From: Siphlonurus alternatus
Lineage: Eukaryota; Arthropoda; Insecta; Ephemeroptera; Siphlonuridae
Direction of reading: 5' to 3'
DNA length: 64,000 nt
NCBI GenBank assembly: GCA_949825025.1
Contig: OX463788.1
Span: 30,187,715 to 30,251,714, forward strand
Shown in pieces: positions 44,632 to 58,106 of the stretch (the stretch's first letter is position 1; each line of letters opens with the position of its first letter). Position numbers and translations under genes: made by a program. The notes beneath the pieces are model-generated. The model saw only the letters and a list, made by a program, of their open reading frames with translations. It was not told where the DNA came from and ran no database searches.

Positions 44632-44998
44632 GGGCGCGATTCACGAAGCAGTTAAAAAAGGCGGATTCAGATGGCGACAACGGCGATGCGACGCGATTTT
44701 GACGTAAAAGCTGTGAAATCCTATGTGGCGGCGAATTCACCGGGAATCGCGTTAATTACGATATATGCTCTTTTTCTTTTAATCGCCAAAATATGGCCGC
44801 GAATGGATATTACAGTAAGTGCGCATTATTCGCGTCGCGTCGCATGATGAAAATCGCCATGTGAATTTTTTACCCAGGTTTCTAACCACATTTAGCTTAA
44901 CCACGTTTAACTATACCTGTTTTACGTATTAAAACATCTAGTTAAACGTGCATGGTTAGAAACCTGGCTAACGGTACTGCTTCTCGTGAATCGCGCCC
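44632..44998. repeat. Harbinger-like MITE, long form
   Basis: GGGCGCGATTCACGAAGCAG and CTGCTTCTCGTGAATCGCGCCC termini (paired words of 10-19 bp). The right half contains the CAGGTTTCTAACCACATTTA block of the short copies at 50835 and 61218. The left half has an unrelated ~200-bp segment rich in GCGATGCGACGCGATTTTGA. The flanking triplets AAT and ACC do not match, unlike the short copies. Confidence 0.75.
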
Positions 44999-45087
44999 AC
45001 CATGCAATATACTGTATAGAGACGGCACACATGCATGGAGCAAATAATGCAAATACCTTCATTAGATAGACCAATCTACTTATGGCA

Positions 45088-45165
45088 GATCCTTTCCTTC
45101 CCTTATCCGTATCTATTACCTCGCCTCGAGCTTCAAGCTAATTTAGGCATGTATTCCTATAAAAA
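45088..45165 (+). mobile_element. 3' end fragment of the 5S-type SINE
   Basis: CCTTATCCGTATCTATTACC, TCGAGCTTCAAGCTAATTTA and GGCATGTATTCCTATAAAAA resemble the final 80 bp of the SINE, with heavy divergence. Confidence 0.45.
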
Positions 45166-46199
45166 ATAATAAATAAACTTAGTCCAACAAAGACCGTTTT
45201 CAGCTTAGCTAGATAGATTTGATAGATATATTATGTGCTTGTTTTTTTGGTCACCATATATATGATCATTTCATACTTTTATTAAGAAGCACTCGATGAA
45301 ATATATATGATTCGTCTAACATTATGATAAAATTTTAGCACTTACACAGCCCACAATTTACTGGTAAATTTTTATTACAATTGAATTTCGTTCACAAATT
45401 ATCGTAATATTCAGCAATTTTAGATGACATTTTTTTTATATAAGCTGCTCTTTTGTTCACTTGTTAAAGTGATTGTTTTAAACGTGTCAAATGCTCTTTC
45501 ATTTAACAATGCGGTGGTCTCAAGTGGTGATGGTGCCCCTTAACTAGCTGTAAGTTCAATAAATGCTATATATAACGCAGAAGTCTTATGAATTCATCCA
45601 TCAGCTTACGTCAGCAAAATTGATAAACACACACCCACACACATTGACTCAATTACATTTCATTAATCTATTTTTTATATTTTTTCAGAATTAAACATCA
45701 ATAATCTTATTTCCATACTTGTAAATATAATATATATTAAAATTTCTTTTTTATGCACATTATGCAGTTTTTCATATTAATTTCATTCGCTCAGCTCTGA
45801 CCCCCCTCCCTCCCCATTCCCTTCATTTGAAAATTTGAAAAACCATATATGTTCATATAGATTCTTATAAATGATGGAGCTTCTCTCTATTATGGTAAGG
45901 GTTTCCTGTTATTATGTAATTATTAATTATCGTCAGCAATGTGAACTGAAGAACGAAGTTGAATTGTAGGTCACTTTAATACGGATCTCGTTCGAGATAA
46001 TATTTACTTACTATTATATAAAGTTGCTGAATAAGTAAATTGATCATGCCATGCTACCACATTTCATTCTTTTAATGCAATTTTATTAGCATATGGCATA
46101 TGAATATACAATTCTTTTTACATAATTATTATATTCATTTTAATTTATAGTAACAAAATAATATTTTACAACAACATAATATAAGAACATTAAGAACAT

Positions 46200-46342
<143 letters not shown>

Positions 46343-46629
46343 AAGTGTACTGGATGCTAAAAACGCTTAACCACAACGATATAAAAATTTTACAACAGAT
46401 TTGAAAGTTAAACAAAAATCAGTATCAGTATCCTCTATTATGTCAAGAAATTTTTATTTTGAATTCTTTGGGTCATAGAAGTATTTTAAAGAATATTTTA
46501 ATATTATTATTTTGCCAGAAGCAGGGGCAGATCAGGGAAGAGCAAGGGGGTTACGTTTTGTGTAAGTATAATACTGATATACTATTGTATGTATACCATC
46601 AATGTGCATGAGCTGTGTGGTTGCAGTGT

Positions 46630-46995
46630 AGCTTAATGCTGCACGTGTTTGGTTAGGAATAAACGAGCGAGACCCGGGTTATGGTGCATAGTAGTGAGAG
46701 AGACCTCGTTGCCGGTATCGATCCTTCTGCCGCCGCCGTCCGCTCCACCCTTGCCTACCAGCCAGCCGACCAGCAAGCAGGCAGGACTGCAGACTCACAA
46801 TCACCAAGTCGGCAGTAGCAGAGCCGAGGACTTAAAGGTCAAAGTTCAAGCTCCAAGCCGCAGCAAGCTGACACCAGTGTGCGCTGCTAAAGTTATTACA
46901 TCAAGCGCAATCTACAGCAGATTCATCAAGCACGATCGAGTCTAAATTAATTGTATGTCTATTTTTGTAACTTTTACGTTGAGAATAAAACTATA
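46630..46995 (+). other. GC-rich island of unknown nature, LTR- or SINE-like end
   Basis: A sharply GC-richer block (GCCGCCGCCGTCCGCTCC, CAGCCAGCCGACCAGC) ends in GAGAATAAAACTATAATTTC, which resembles a polyadenylation signal in an LTR or retroposon 3' end. A frame is open from 46649 to 46945, but its proline/serine/threonine composition follows the base composition and it is not convincing as a protein. A solo LTR or an unknown transcript end are possible. Confidence 0.35.
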
Positions 46996-49300
46996 ATTTC
47001 AAAAACGACGTTGATGAAAAGTCATTGTTTAATTAGGGCATAATAAAAATAAAAAATTAAAAAAAAATTGGTTGATATTTTACATTCTACATATAATGAA
47101 ATGAGAAGTAATGTAGATTTGTCATGGACAATAAAAATAAAATATGCAAAAACATTAGCAAGCTATGTAACGAACACATTGATATGTTGGCTCTAAGTAG
47201 AAATATGCAAACATGTAAATATTCTTCATCATTATATTATGCCTAATAATTATATCTTATTATAATATACTGTATAATCTGTATACTAACTATTGTTTTG
47301 ATAATATTTAATATTCAATCAATATTCTATTTTTAAAACATGTGTAATTTAAATATATCTATTTTGTGTTAGCTTTGACTATTTGTTTAAATCTATTATA
47401 ATCCAAACTCATAGTGTTTATATGAATAAGCTACACATCAACTTCTCATTTAAACAAAATTGTTATTGTTAATTATGTAGTGAAATACTTCTGTCATCAT
47501 TGTCATCATGTTTTCCAGATGAAACAAATTTTTCATTCCTCTTCTCGAGCTTTAGCTCATTGAATTTATAAATTTTCTTTGTATAAATGAAATGTATTAT
47601 GTTTATTTAAAATGAATAAAAAAAAAAAAAAGAGTCCTCCAGTACGCGAAATGTAAAAACAAGACCATTTTACATTCTGCTAGGAACTTTTTTTTTTTTT
47701 CACTAACCATTAAAGTGTCAAAATGTCACATATTTTGTTTTGCAGCTGGCAGTGTCATATTGCAAATAAATATATTTCACTCATTTGTGATAATGCTTGA
47801 TATCAGTTATCAGAAAACATTTCTGGCTCTAACGCTCTAACAGTATAATTTATGTCTTACTCTCTTAATTCATTGAACAGAAAACATCGCAGCCAATAAC
47901 AGTGTTTTATATTTTATACTCTCATGGATGTCATTTTTGCAAATGTAGCATTTCAACCCCTTGATCATAAATTTCAGCTGTGCTTGAGCTGATTTTTTTT
48001 TTAATTGAATCAATCTATGAATCTATTGGGTGGCTGGACACTTACCTGAATTGGATATCCTTTTTAGCCACCTTTTAGCAATTTTCTTTGTGCATGTATG
48101 TGTAAATATATTTTTTATGCTGTGCTTTGCTTAATAAACATTTATATTATTAGTATCGTAAAAATGTTAACAGATATATTTGAAACTGATATTGATCTTA
48201 TATCCTACTCGAATTCTCAATGATCATCAAACATAATGCATATTGCTTAACAATGCACTACTAACGAAATTTCAATTTCTTATTAACATAATTATAACGA
48301 CCTGCATATAATTTTAAATTATGTCTCAAAAGTGGTTTTGATATGCGGTCCTCACATATACAGTAGAAACATGACATAACTTACACATATCATGCTTATG
48401 TACAGTATGCAAAAATAAAAAATGCTGCATGAACAGAACTTGTACGGGAAGGAGGGAAGAGTGAGGATCACCAAAAGCGGTGGAAGTACTTATTTCATCT
48501 ACTCTTTAAAGTCAATATTTGCATGACAAAAAATAAATGTATCCTTTTCATTAACAAATTTATAAATATTCTACCTTTTAACATCGTCGAAAGACATTGA
48601 CTGACTATATATAGTAAGATTTTTAGTGTCACTGGTCACTGGTAACATAAATGCATGTTTATTTCGGAGTGATATATTTATAAAATAAACATTATCACTT
48701 TGAATAATTGTTTAATTTCATCCAATGCTGAGTGATAGATGAGAGCCTAGCACAAGTTTCCGCTGTCTCCCTATATAGGGTGCTCACATTTTACCCAAGC
48801 AAGCACACTCGGCAGACAAAATGCACCCCTACATATTAAAAATCACCTCTAGGGCTTCGTAGATTAAGTCTTTTTTCGAGCTTCCCGTATAAGCTATCAC
48901 CATCCCTCCAGCTTGAGCTTAAATATAAATCCTTTTGAATTCACTGGTCCGTAAAAAAAAGGGAAAATAAGGATAAATTTGCAGTACGTGTTAAATGTAT
49001 AATATATATCATAGTTATATTTATATAATGGACAGCCGCGAACGTACGCATGCATAATAGCTATAGCTCTGTCCAAATACTCTTTATGACTATAATACCT
49101 GCATTACTTCAAGAAAAATATTCTGAGCAAACACTTATTTTTATTTACACAGAACAGATCAGAACATAAACTATCCTCCGTGTGAGGTTGTCATAAAATA
49201 ATTATCATACTAATTAATGCTTTTATCCTTATTGAAAAATAAAATAGGTGTTGTACAGCGTTCATTTTCACATTCAGTACTTTGAATACTTACACAAATG

Positions 49301-49372
49301 GGAGGTGTGGTGCAGTGCACTTGACCGGGTCTCGTCAGATTATCGAAGTCAAGCAACGCCGAGCGTGGTTAT
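49301..49372 (+). mobile_element. 5S-type SINE, head only
   Basis: GGTGTGGTGCAGTGCACTTG, ACCGGGTCTCGTCAGATTAT and GAGCGTGGTTATAATA cover the 5S-derived head and then stop, running into unrelated sequence and a TA array. It is closer to 5S rRNA than the other copies at GGTCTCGTCAGAT. Confidence 0.75.
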
Positions 49373-49397
49373 AATACGATGTTACTGTATACCAACG

Positions 49398-49605
<208 letters not shown>

Positions 49606-50242
49606 GTATGTTATGCGTTATGTCTGTACAGTACTCTCTGTACGCACACTGAAAACAACAGTAGCAAGTGTAGCAACTACACAATAAAAAAAAAAAAAAA
49701 AAACGCAGAAAATATCTTAATTTCAATAAATTAAATTGAGTAAATTTGAGCAACGAGTGAACGAGTGTATAACAGTGTATAATCTGGCAAATGCAGTCAA
49801 TACAATTGCAACTCACAGAATATTATTATTATTTTTTACATAATACAGTTTAAGAAAGTCACAAATTTGAAATTTGTGTACGTTTTGGCCTCTATGAGCT
49901 TTAAGTTCGAGCAGAGGGGGAAAAAATGGAAGTGAAATTGACTTGATAGCAGAGACACAGGAAACAATAGACATTATATGCAATATATAATATTAAAAAT
50001 ATTAAGGAGTATAATACATTAGTCTTTTTTAAAATAAAAAAGGTAAGAAAAGCAAATAAAAAAATTAATTGTCAGAGAGAGAGAAAACAAAAAATACAAT
50101 ACAAAACAAAACAAAAATAGAATGTAACGTAAAATAAAATTAATGTAGCCTGCAACACACAAATTTTCTGGCCATCGCGAATTTTGCTTTGTATCTGTTC
50201 ATAATAATTATCACGTTATTACGATATCCTGATGTATATCTG

Positions 50243-50470
50243 TTAGCGCGCCCACAGCGAATTCGGATTATGTCCTAAAAAAGTGATCAAAACTATAGTT
50301 ATGTTTTTTACATTTTGACCACAAAGTTCTGGTCAAATCATAAAAACCAAAACCAATTGAGAGAGAGAGAGAGCTCTTCGACTTTGAACCACATCTAGTT
50401 TTGGTTAAATCATCAGAAAAAAAAAAAAAAAAAAAAAGTGAATAAATTTCAGCTTTTGGTCACTTTTTCA
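50243..50470. repeat. Decayed arm of the CCGAAA-type foldback family
   Basis: GTTAGCGCGCCCACAGCGAA, TTCGGATTATG and ACCACATCTAGTTTTGGTTA echo the ends and inner words of 41101-42778, but CCGAAA words are mostly lost and a GA repeat (50360-50374) and A-tract are inserted. Confidence 0.5.
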
Positions 50471-50834
50471 CATGTTTAACCAAAATTAAGCTTATTCATT
50501 TCATTAATGAGACTAAATAATATGTGTTTTAGCTTTATTCAATAACAACACTTAATTTATTTCATAGCTTACTTTGTTTTATGTCAATGTACGTGTATCA
50601 TAATCCTACACTAGTTAATAATAAGATGTAAAAAATATTAATTACAAAATAAATAAAAAATACACACATTTAAAAGTTTCCAATTGTAGAACATATTTAT
50701 TAATATACTTCAGAATTTTTATCATTCATTCCTTCATAATTTTTAATTATTATTCATTAAAACTTAAATTAACACAGTTTCAGAGCTACACTTCAATACA
50801 ACCATGTTCAGCAGGTTGCACAGCTAACAACATA

Positions 50835-50988
50835 GGGCGCGATTCACGAAGCAGTTAGCCAGGTTTATAACCACGTTTATCTTAACCACGTTTAACTATA
50901 CCTGTTTTACGTGTTAAACCACCCTAGTTAAACGTGGTTAAGCTAAACGTGGTTAGAAACCTGGTTAACTGCTTCGTGAATTGCGCCC
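50835..50988. mobile_element. Harbinger-like MITE, short form
   Basis: A 154-bp element with ends GGGCGCGATTCACGAAGCAG and CTGCTTCGTGAATTGCGCCC, flanked by ATA on both sides. Almost the whole length pairs (CCACGTTTAACTA and its complement meet near the middle). 3-bp duplication and GGG..CCC termini fit PIF/Harbinger. Confidence 0.88.
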
Positions 50989-51494
50989 ATAGAAAACAAT
51001 GTTTAAGGTACTTACGAATTCTCTAAATTTAGTATATATTTATTTATATTTACGTATTGAAATCAACAATTTGAAATTTTTCTTTCTAGCTAGAGGCTCT
51101 CACTCCAACCCACATTTATCTTCCCTCAACTGCGGATTTTTAAGTTCAATAGTCATCAGTCATCACTGATTAGTTCAGGTATTGTACTCTATTCATCGAT
51201 CACGTTTACTAAATCGCGCTTATTATTTTAGTCTATACTTATATAATGTTCAGAAAATTTAAAAGTTCTCTTACATCTATTTAATAATTTTAAATAAAGT
51301 AAATATTGAATTTCATATATATTTGATAGTATTGACAATACGAAGGAATAATGTTTTTTTTTTTTTTTTTAATTTAAGAGACATGTAATCAAATACTGCA
51401 GTACTCGCAGACTTCATCATGCAGTTATTGACTGTGCAGAAGTTTTAAACCAACCCCAGACGAGATGACCTCACTATACTGTGCACTCCAATCG

Positions 51495-51730
51495 TCCCGT
51501 GTCATGTACTACGTGTCTTTTTATTAGGACAGCCAGGCGGCTGGCTTCGCGGGCTGGTTGGCGGGCGGCTGGAGGACTCTGGTTCGATTCTCGTATGCCG
51601 CATAAGCGCGCGGCAGTGAGGGTGGGTGGGTGGACAAGCAGGAGGAGCTACTAGGAGAAACTGGGTCGGCGGTGGCCGCGCCACTATTGTATCGATCCTA
51701 CATTCCCCGCGCTAGGCCACGAGGGAAGCC
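51495..51730 (+). other. GC-rich patch with a tRNA-like B box
   Basis: Rises to high GC (GGCTGGTTGGCGGGCGGCTG) and has GGTTCGATTC at 51591-51600, a perfect B box, but the expected A box is not clear and no cloverleaf forms. It may be a worn tRNA-derived SINE or a tRNA relic. Confidence 0.35.
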
Positions 51731-52282
51731 TCGCACAGTTCTAGTTTCTTGCCTAGCATTACCTGCATAGTACTGCGTGAGAACACACCTGAACAGCCCT
51801 TAAAAATAAAAAAATAAATGCATCCATGACAGCATATGGCTGCAAAGAAATAGCTGTAAATTACCTTAAATATATAATTTAAAATAGAAATGCACCATTT
51901 TATTTTTTTTATGCATATAAAAACAAACAAACAAATATGGACTTTCCTTTCGAATCTAAATTATATTAATTATCTTACGTCCAGCGTGAGTTATCGCGAG
52001 ATTTACTCCTGCGAGCAATCAACAATATATTTTACTGCCAATAAAAGCATAATTGCATGGACTCAATAGTTTTAAAGATGATGCCAAAGAGCACTGTAAA
52101 TGTAGCTGGCGCAAATTGCGTGAATTTGTATATTAATTCAGATATCTTAATTCGTTCCCAGAGTAAAAAAGAATTTTACTTAATTATTACAAGTAATAAT
52201 TCCTATATGAATTTGATTAATTCAGTATAATAAATTAAACTTAATTACACAATTAATTATGCTAGTTTTATACATTTTTATA

Positions 52283-52608
52283 AATGGAGTATTGACCTCA
52301 AAATTTTTTTATTGCAGAAATGGATAAAGCGTGCAAAGTTAAGCTCCCCTGATTTTTTTCAGATTTTTTTGAGCCCGGGAACTATTTTTAAAAAATTATT
52401 GAAAGTCCTTTTTATGACGTCACGCGGCGGCAAGTTCTATCTTTCTGTTAATTAAGGAGCGGCGTTTCGTGACGTCACAAAAAGAACTTTCAATATTTTT
52501 TTAAAAATAGTTCCCGGGCTCTAAAAAATCTGAAAAAAATCAGGGTAGCATAACTTTGCACGCTCTATCCATTTCTGCAATAAAAAAATTTGAGGTCAAT
52601 ACTCTATT
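52283..52608. repeat. Family-A palindromic MITE, copy 6
   Basis: Ends AATGGAGTATTGACCTC and GAGGTCAATACTCTATT. TGACGTCA at 52415 and 52470. The inner arms (CCCGGGAACTATTTTTAAAA and complement) match copies 4 and 8 closely. Confidence 0.93.
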
Positions 52609-52619
52609 GTAGGATAATG

Positions 52620-53873
52620 ATACTTATTTTTTTTTTTTTTTTCATTTGAAAAGTTTTATTTTTAGAAATATAATAATTCTATGCTTTCCTATAATTTATT
52701 ATAATAAAATAGGTCTAATTTATTGTGTAATTAAGTATATTTTCCTGTAATGAATTGCTCAAATTCAACATAGGAGTTACACTTATATTACCTTGTAATA
52801 AGTATAATTATTATTCCTTTTTACAAGGGTTAGAATTATTATGTAAAACAATAATGCTTTAAAATTTAAAAGTATTGAAAGAAAACATTGAATAAATGCT
52901 TGATTGCTTAGTATTAGTTGCACACGTGTACTTTTTTCTTTCTATTTATATATATGATTAAATTCATGCACTAAATAATTATTTATATTATATATATATA
53001 TATGCATAGAAATTGTAAACAATGCACTAGGAAAAAAAATCTTGAATTCCAATACTGTACCATTGAAGTAGATTCTACCATTGGAATTCTTTTTAATAAT
53101 ATATTTTAAATTTTTAATTTGATTTTAATAATATCAAAAGTATTTTTGTAAAAAAAAAAAAATAAAAAAAAAAAAAAAACGAAAACATTCACATTAATTA
53201 AAAGTGCACCAATAAATTCAATGCTGTTTTTATTTCATTTTAATTTTACAATAAGATGCTGCATTTTGACTTAATTTTGAGCATTTAAGATAATTTAAAG
53301 ATACAAATCTTTTGCTATAAGCATTATTCATGTTTCTCGTGGGAGCTGTGTACGCAAAAGGCAGGAAGTCACCTCAGTTGCACGTCTCACAAGTGCTTGT
53401 CGCGACCCGTGACCAAGTGGTGACCTCACGCCGACACCACTATTATTATATTCTGCCAGACCACCTCACTTCTCAACGCTTTTGCCACCCACTCAGATAA
53501 TTTAATTATATTCCAACACTTACAGTAAGTTCCATGTCAGCTAGCCTCCTATTTTACTTGCTCTCTGTTAAATCACTGTTATATGTAAACCATAAACTCC
53601 ATAAAGTATACTATTATAAAAAGTATAATATGTATGAACTGGACGAAAATTAGTTCTATTTTGTGATTTATACTGCATTGATATTGTGTTATGTAAATGT
53701 TTGTACTGTCTGTCTTTCCATTTTTTTTTTTTTTTTTTTTTTTAATTTGTGTCAGGATTTATGACGTGAACCTATGTTTGTCTTGTACAATCTAAAAGTT
53801 GAAATGAAAAAAATAAAATTAAAATACTTGGAATATACATTATTATATTAAAAAAATAGTTGTCTTACTTGAA
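52620..53873. other. Ly6 intron, AT-rich
   Basis: Two A- or T-tracts (52628-52642; 53147-53178) and a GC-richer patch at 53335-53470 (CGTGGGAGCTGTGTACGC, GTGACCAAGTGGTGACCTCA) of unknown function. A T-tract is at 53722-53743. Confidence 0.4.
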
Positions 53874-54198
53874 ATAGAGTATTGACCTCAAAATTTTTTA
53901 TTGCAGAAATGGATAGAGCGTGCCAAGTTATGCCACTCTGATTTTTTTCAGATTTTTTTGAACCCGGGAACTATTTTTAACAAATTATTTAAAGTTCTTT
54001 TGTGACATCACGAGACGCCGCTCCTTAAGAAAAAGATAGGGCTTGCCGCCGCGTGACGTCACGTCACAAAAAGGACTTTCAATAATTTTTTAAAAATAGT
54101 TCCCGGGCTCAAAAAAATCTGAAAAAAATCAGGGTAGCATAAACTTTTCACCCTCTATCCATTTCTGCAATAAAAATTTTTGAGGTCAATACTCCATT
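53874..54198. repeat. Family-A palindromic MITE, copy 7
   Basis: Ends GAGTATTGACCTC and GAGGTCAATACTCCATT. TGACGTCA at 54054, with an adjacent duplicated ACGTCACGTCAC and a decayed TGACATCA in the other arm. Confidence 0.92.
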
Positions 54199-54704
54199 AT
54201 TAAATTGAGATTTTTTATAATCAATAATATTATAAACATTTAACCATTCATATTTAGTCCATCGTGCAACCTTTTGAAGGGCTTGACACCGATTTAATTT
54301 ATTTTGTAATCAGAACATGTTACTTTTTAACAATATCCTGCCGGAGATTAAAATATAATCCTATTTTGAATCGGGTAAAACTTTTTAACCCCATGAATAT
54401 TTCTTCTAGACAATTGACCTTAGAAAAAACTTATTTTTTTATTTGCTGCTATGTAATAAGCATAAACTATTGAGCACTTAATGAAACGTCAGCTCTATTA
54501 TTTACTTGCACCTTGCACTGCAGTTAGTGTCATTAATGTGTACTATAATTTAGTAGTTATCAGCTTAAATATCAGTTATATAATGAATTGAATAATGTAC
54601 AATACAAGTAAATGATAGAGGTAACATTGATTTAATCAATATAATTTATATAGCTTTAAAACAAATCATATTTCATTGAGTAAAGCTAAAATACTAGTCA
54701 CAAA

Positions 54705-54914
54705 ATGTCGTCAAATAGTTCTGTATGTTCAAAAGAAAGGCCAATTACTTCACGTGCATCATTGTGCATGGTCAGAAATTCTAAACTCAACTTTTTATTC
54801 ACTCCTCGTCAATCCCTATATAATCGTAAGAAAAATACCGACGAGTTCTACGGCGACATCCGTGGTCCAGCAGCTGCGCAGCATGATTTAGAATTTGTAA
54901 CTTCAAAAGTATAG
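54705..54914 (+). CDS. Candidate small protein, 69 residues
   Basis: Starts with an invertebrate-style context (CACAAAATGTCG) and reads MSSNSSVCSKERPITSRASL, then NFLFTPRQSLYNRKKNTDEF and YGDIRGPAAAQHDLEF, ending TSKV. No family recognised, no signal peptide or membrane segment. It is predicted hydrophilic and basic. The GC content at 54825-54890 is above the intronic background, and the residue mix is not that of AT-rich noise. It lies on the opposite strand to the Ly6 gene, inside its first intron. It may equally be a chance ORF or a first exon continuing past TCAAAAGTATAG. Confidence 0.3.
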   Translation: MSSNSSVCSKERPITSRASLCMVRNSKLNFLFTPRQSLYNRKKNTDEFYGDIRGPAAAQHDLEFVTSKV

Positions 54915-56160
54915 TTCATGTTATGGATAAAACATGATACTGCATGGGTGATATTTTAGCAATCTATTAAGCTATATAACTATTTAGCAAGAAATATCGA
55001 ACTTAATTTGAATCACAACGTGCGTTATTTCTCTTGGAAATTATCCAACATAAATTTTAATTGAAATTGAAATAATCTTTATTTAGCTTTCGCTATTCAG
55101 TACAAATATAGTTTATATATTGTTTAAGATTTTTTATACATTTTTTAAGTGTATTTTTTTTAAACTACTGAATGCTATGTATGTGCATGCATGCATGCAT
55201 GGTTATGCTAAAAATTAGAAAATCACTCCTTTTGTTTTATTTAAAAAAAAATACTTTCACTTATTTTAATAACTGCATGAGTAACAATAATCCACGTTAA
55301 ATACAATTTCCATGCTAAGATTTTAAATTAAAATCTGTGATTAGTTTATTACATATTTTATTGATCACCATACAAAATACAGAGGTTTTATTACGTCATA
55401 AGTGTTAAAATTAATGAGGAGTCATTGTTGTGCAGTTGTATGATTACATTGCTAGGTCGCGAGGAACGGAACGAGCGACACAAACAGATCGACTATAAAA
55501 GTACATTGTGGGATAATATGGTGAACAATTTGTTGTATATAACATATATACAGAGCTATATTTGCCATACAAATTTATGTTAAAATTACATTGTTCCCAC
55601 GTGGTCGATCTGCACGGCTACATATCAGTCTGTCTCCTCCATATATTATGGTCGCACTCGAATTAATTCTGTAGACGTCAAATTATATATTTTTATGTAC
55701 TCATTTTAAATCTTCTTTCAACTTAATAATTTATTTCACTGTTCAATTTTTTTTCTTGGTATAATTAAATAAACTTAATTATTTTCCCCAAAATTCAGAT
55801 AACAATGGCGAGTGGCGATCAGGAAAAAGGACTCCTACGCCATTTGCCTCTTCTGATATGCTGAATGTATATTTAATTATTTAACAATTTAACCGATTGA
55901 ATAATAATATAATCTTCATGTCTATTTATTTATACAGAAACCCAAATGAAAAAGAAAAACAAAAATAAACATTTCAAATGTTTCGATGGTACGTAATATA
56001 TATATATATATTTTTTAATACAAGTTTTATTTAATGTTTATTTCTGAAAAAAAAAAAAATAAATAAAAGTAATGGACACAAAATCATAATAATGCAAACG
56101 TAATAGCCCGCAATTCAGTTGAAATGTAATGTTTGTTTTAATTGGGGGGAGGGGAGTGCT
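54915..56160. other. Ly6 intron, AT-rich
   Basis: Nothing coding seen. Contains a TGCATGCATGCATGCAT run near 55185-55201 and an A-tract at 56048-56060. Confidence 0.4.
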
Positions 56161-56195
<35 letters not shown>

Positions 56196-56196
56196 T
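56161..56196. repeat. (TAA)n microsatellite
   Basis: About twelve TAA units, followed by a small hairpin pairing TGATATCGGT (56220) with ACCGATATCA (56239). Confidence 0.9.
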
Positions 56197-56344
56197 TTAT
56201 TATTAGTAAAATCATTATTATGATATCGGTAGAACCAACCGATATCATAGTTAAACAAATTGAAGTAATCGAGGAGACTTGAGCATGTGCAGAAAAGACT
56301 CTAAAATGGTGGTCAACTTTCACAGAAAATGAATTAAGTAGGGT

Positions 56345-57605
56345 TAATTAACTGTTTGTGTACTGTTTGCTGATGACATTTGCCTGTCGTATGTAAATAA
56401 AACACAAATGACCTATTAATTATTGATGATAATGATGATATAAATAATTATTTAAAACTAATTGTGGATTGACTGAATGAAAATAAACTATCAATCAATT
56501 TAAATAAAACAAGGGTGCTATTTATTTATTCCACATGAATGTATAGTGACAGAGAAATCTTCATATTACTGTTTCACCTATAATAATTAATAATCATATC
56601 ATTGAAAGGGTATCTCACTATAAATATCTTGGTTTATAACTATTGATTCACATTTAAACTGGGAAAAACATATTGATAATGTAAAAAAGAAAATATCCAG
56701 TTATATTGGTGTATTATCTAGATGTAGAATTTAAGTTATTTAACAATTCCAACTAATGAAAAGATCAATTTATTTTTCCTATGTAAATTCACATATCAAC
56801 TATATGTTCCTATTTGGGGAAGTGCTACTAAAAAGCTATTAGATGCCCTTCAAATTCTACAAAATAAAGCTGTTAAATTTATTTTTAATATCTCAAGACT
56901 AACCAGAACTGTTGATGTATACTCCACCACAAAAATATTGAATATTAATGAACAATATTTTAAAGATGTTGTAACTATGCATGTATTATAGAATACAACA
57001 TAAATTGATTAAATGTATCATAGAACTTCATTTTAATGCAAATATGCATCACCATTTTTTTGACAAGAAATGCTAGGAATGTCCATTTACAATAAACTAC
57101 ATGTCGTGTAGGTCAAGAAGCATTTTTACACAGAGGTGCTATCTTTTTCAACTCAATACTTATTGAAATCAGACTAGCCTCCCACAAAGAATTTAATTAA
57201 TATATTATAATGAATTTATTGTAGTCTTCCTCTAATCTAAATTTTACATCTAAACAATTAATTATAATAATTAATTGTAAAAAATGTACTCGTATTTTTA
57301 TTGCTTTATTTGTTTATGTATTATATTTATAAGTTTTATTTGGTAATTTGTCTCTAAGTGTCTATATCACTTGTTCCATTTTTTATGTAATTTCTTTATT
57401 AATTATGTCATATGCATTAATTTTTACAATTTATAAAAATGTACATGTTTTTCATTTCTGCTATCTTATCCGAGATTCATAAATAACAAACTAAAGTTCC
57501 CCGCTTACGAGTTCTAAACTCTTGGGGTCTATAAATTTGTATTTTTCCATTGTAATATGTATGTTTTATTTCTGAATACACACATTTGAAAAAAAAAAAA
57601 AAAAA
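56345..57605 (+). mobile_element. Decayed LINE, 5' truncated, with poly(A)
   Basis: Begins at the RT palm: FADDICLSYVNKT. Broken by stops and frameshifts, it continues with HYKYLGL and HLNWEKHIDNVKKKISSYIG (the YLG block and thumb region), and ends near 57590 in an A-tract (57589-57605). A 3' UTR fragment of the same family, sharing GAGTTCTAAACTCTTGGG, is at 62879-62990. It is older than the LINE at 7513. Confidence 0.85.
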
Positions 57606-57709
57606 CATGTTTATTTGCAGCTGAATTCCCAAAAATTCCCAACCAGCAACTTTCAACTTTACTCACTAATTATTAAGTTAATTCATGTTATGGAATGTAC
57701 CAATGTATA

Positions 57710-58106
57710 TTGAGTGCGGCCTGTGTAGGTGGTATAACACTGACCTATCTTCATAATGTTAATTTTTTAATCTAATGATCTGGAGTAATTTTGAACCTAG
57801 AGCTTAGCTGATCGCAGAAATGTCAAGATTAGCGGATAGATTAAGTTTTTATGTCTTTAATTAAATAAAATTATTTTTTATCATATATATATTTTAAAAA
57901 ATAACAGGAATCTTTTTAAAAAAGAAATAAAAAATAGTTTTATTTACTTAAAGGCATAAAAACTGAAACTGTCCGCTAGAGAAACTCATAATCTTGACAT
58001 TTCTGCAGTTATATAGCTATGGTTCAAAATTACCCCAGATCATTAGATTCAAAAATTAACATTGTGAAGATACGTCAGTGTTGCCACCTGCACAGGCCGC
58101 ACTCAA
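57710..58106. repeat. Palindromic MITE (~400 bp)
   Basis: TTGAGTGCGGCCTGTGTAGG and CCTGCACAGGCCGCACTCAA are the ends. Pairing continues through TAATGTTAATTTTTTAATCT and ATCTAATGATCTGG. The centre is AT-rich. Confidence 0.88.

Noticed and set aside
46649..46945. A 98-codon Pro/Ser/Thr-rich protein
   Set aside because: Composition follows the GC-rich DNA, there is no domain, and the block ends like a retroelement; kept only as an unexplained island.
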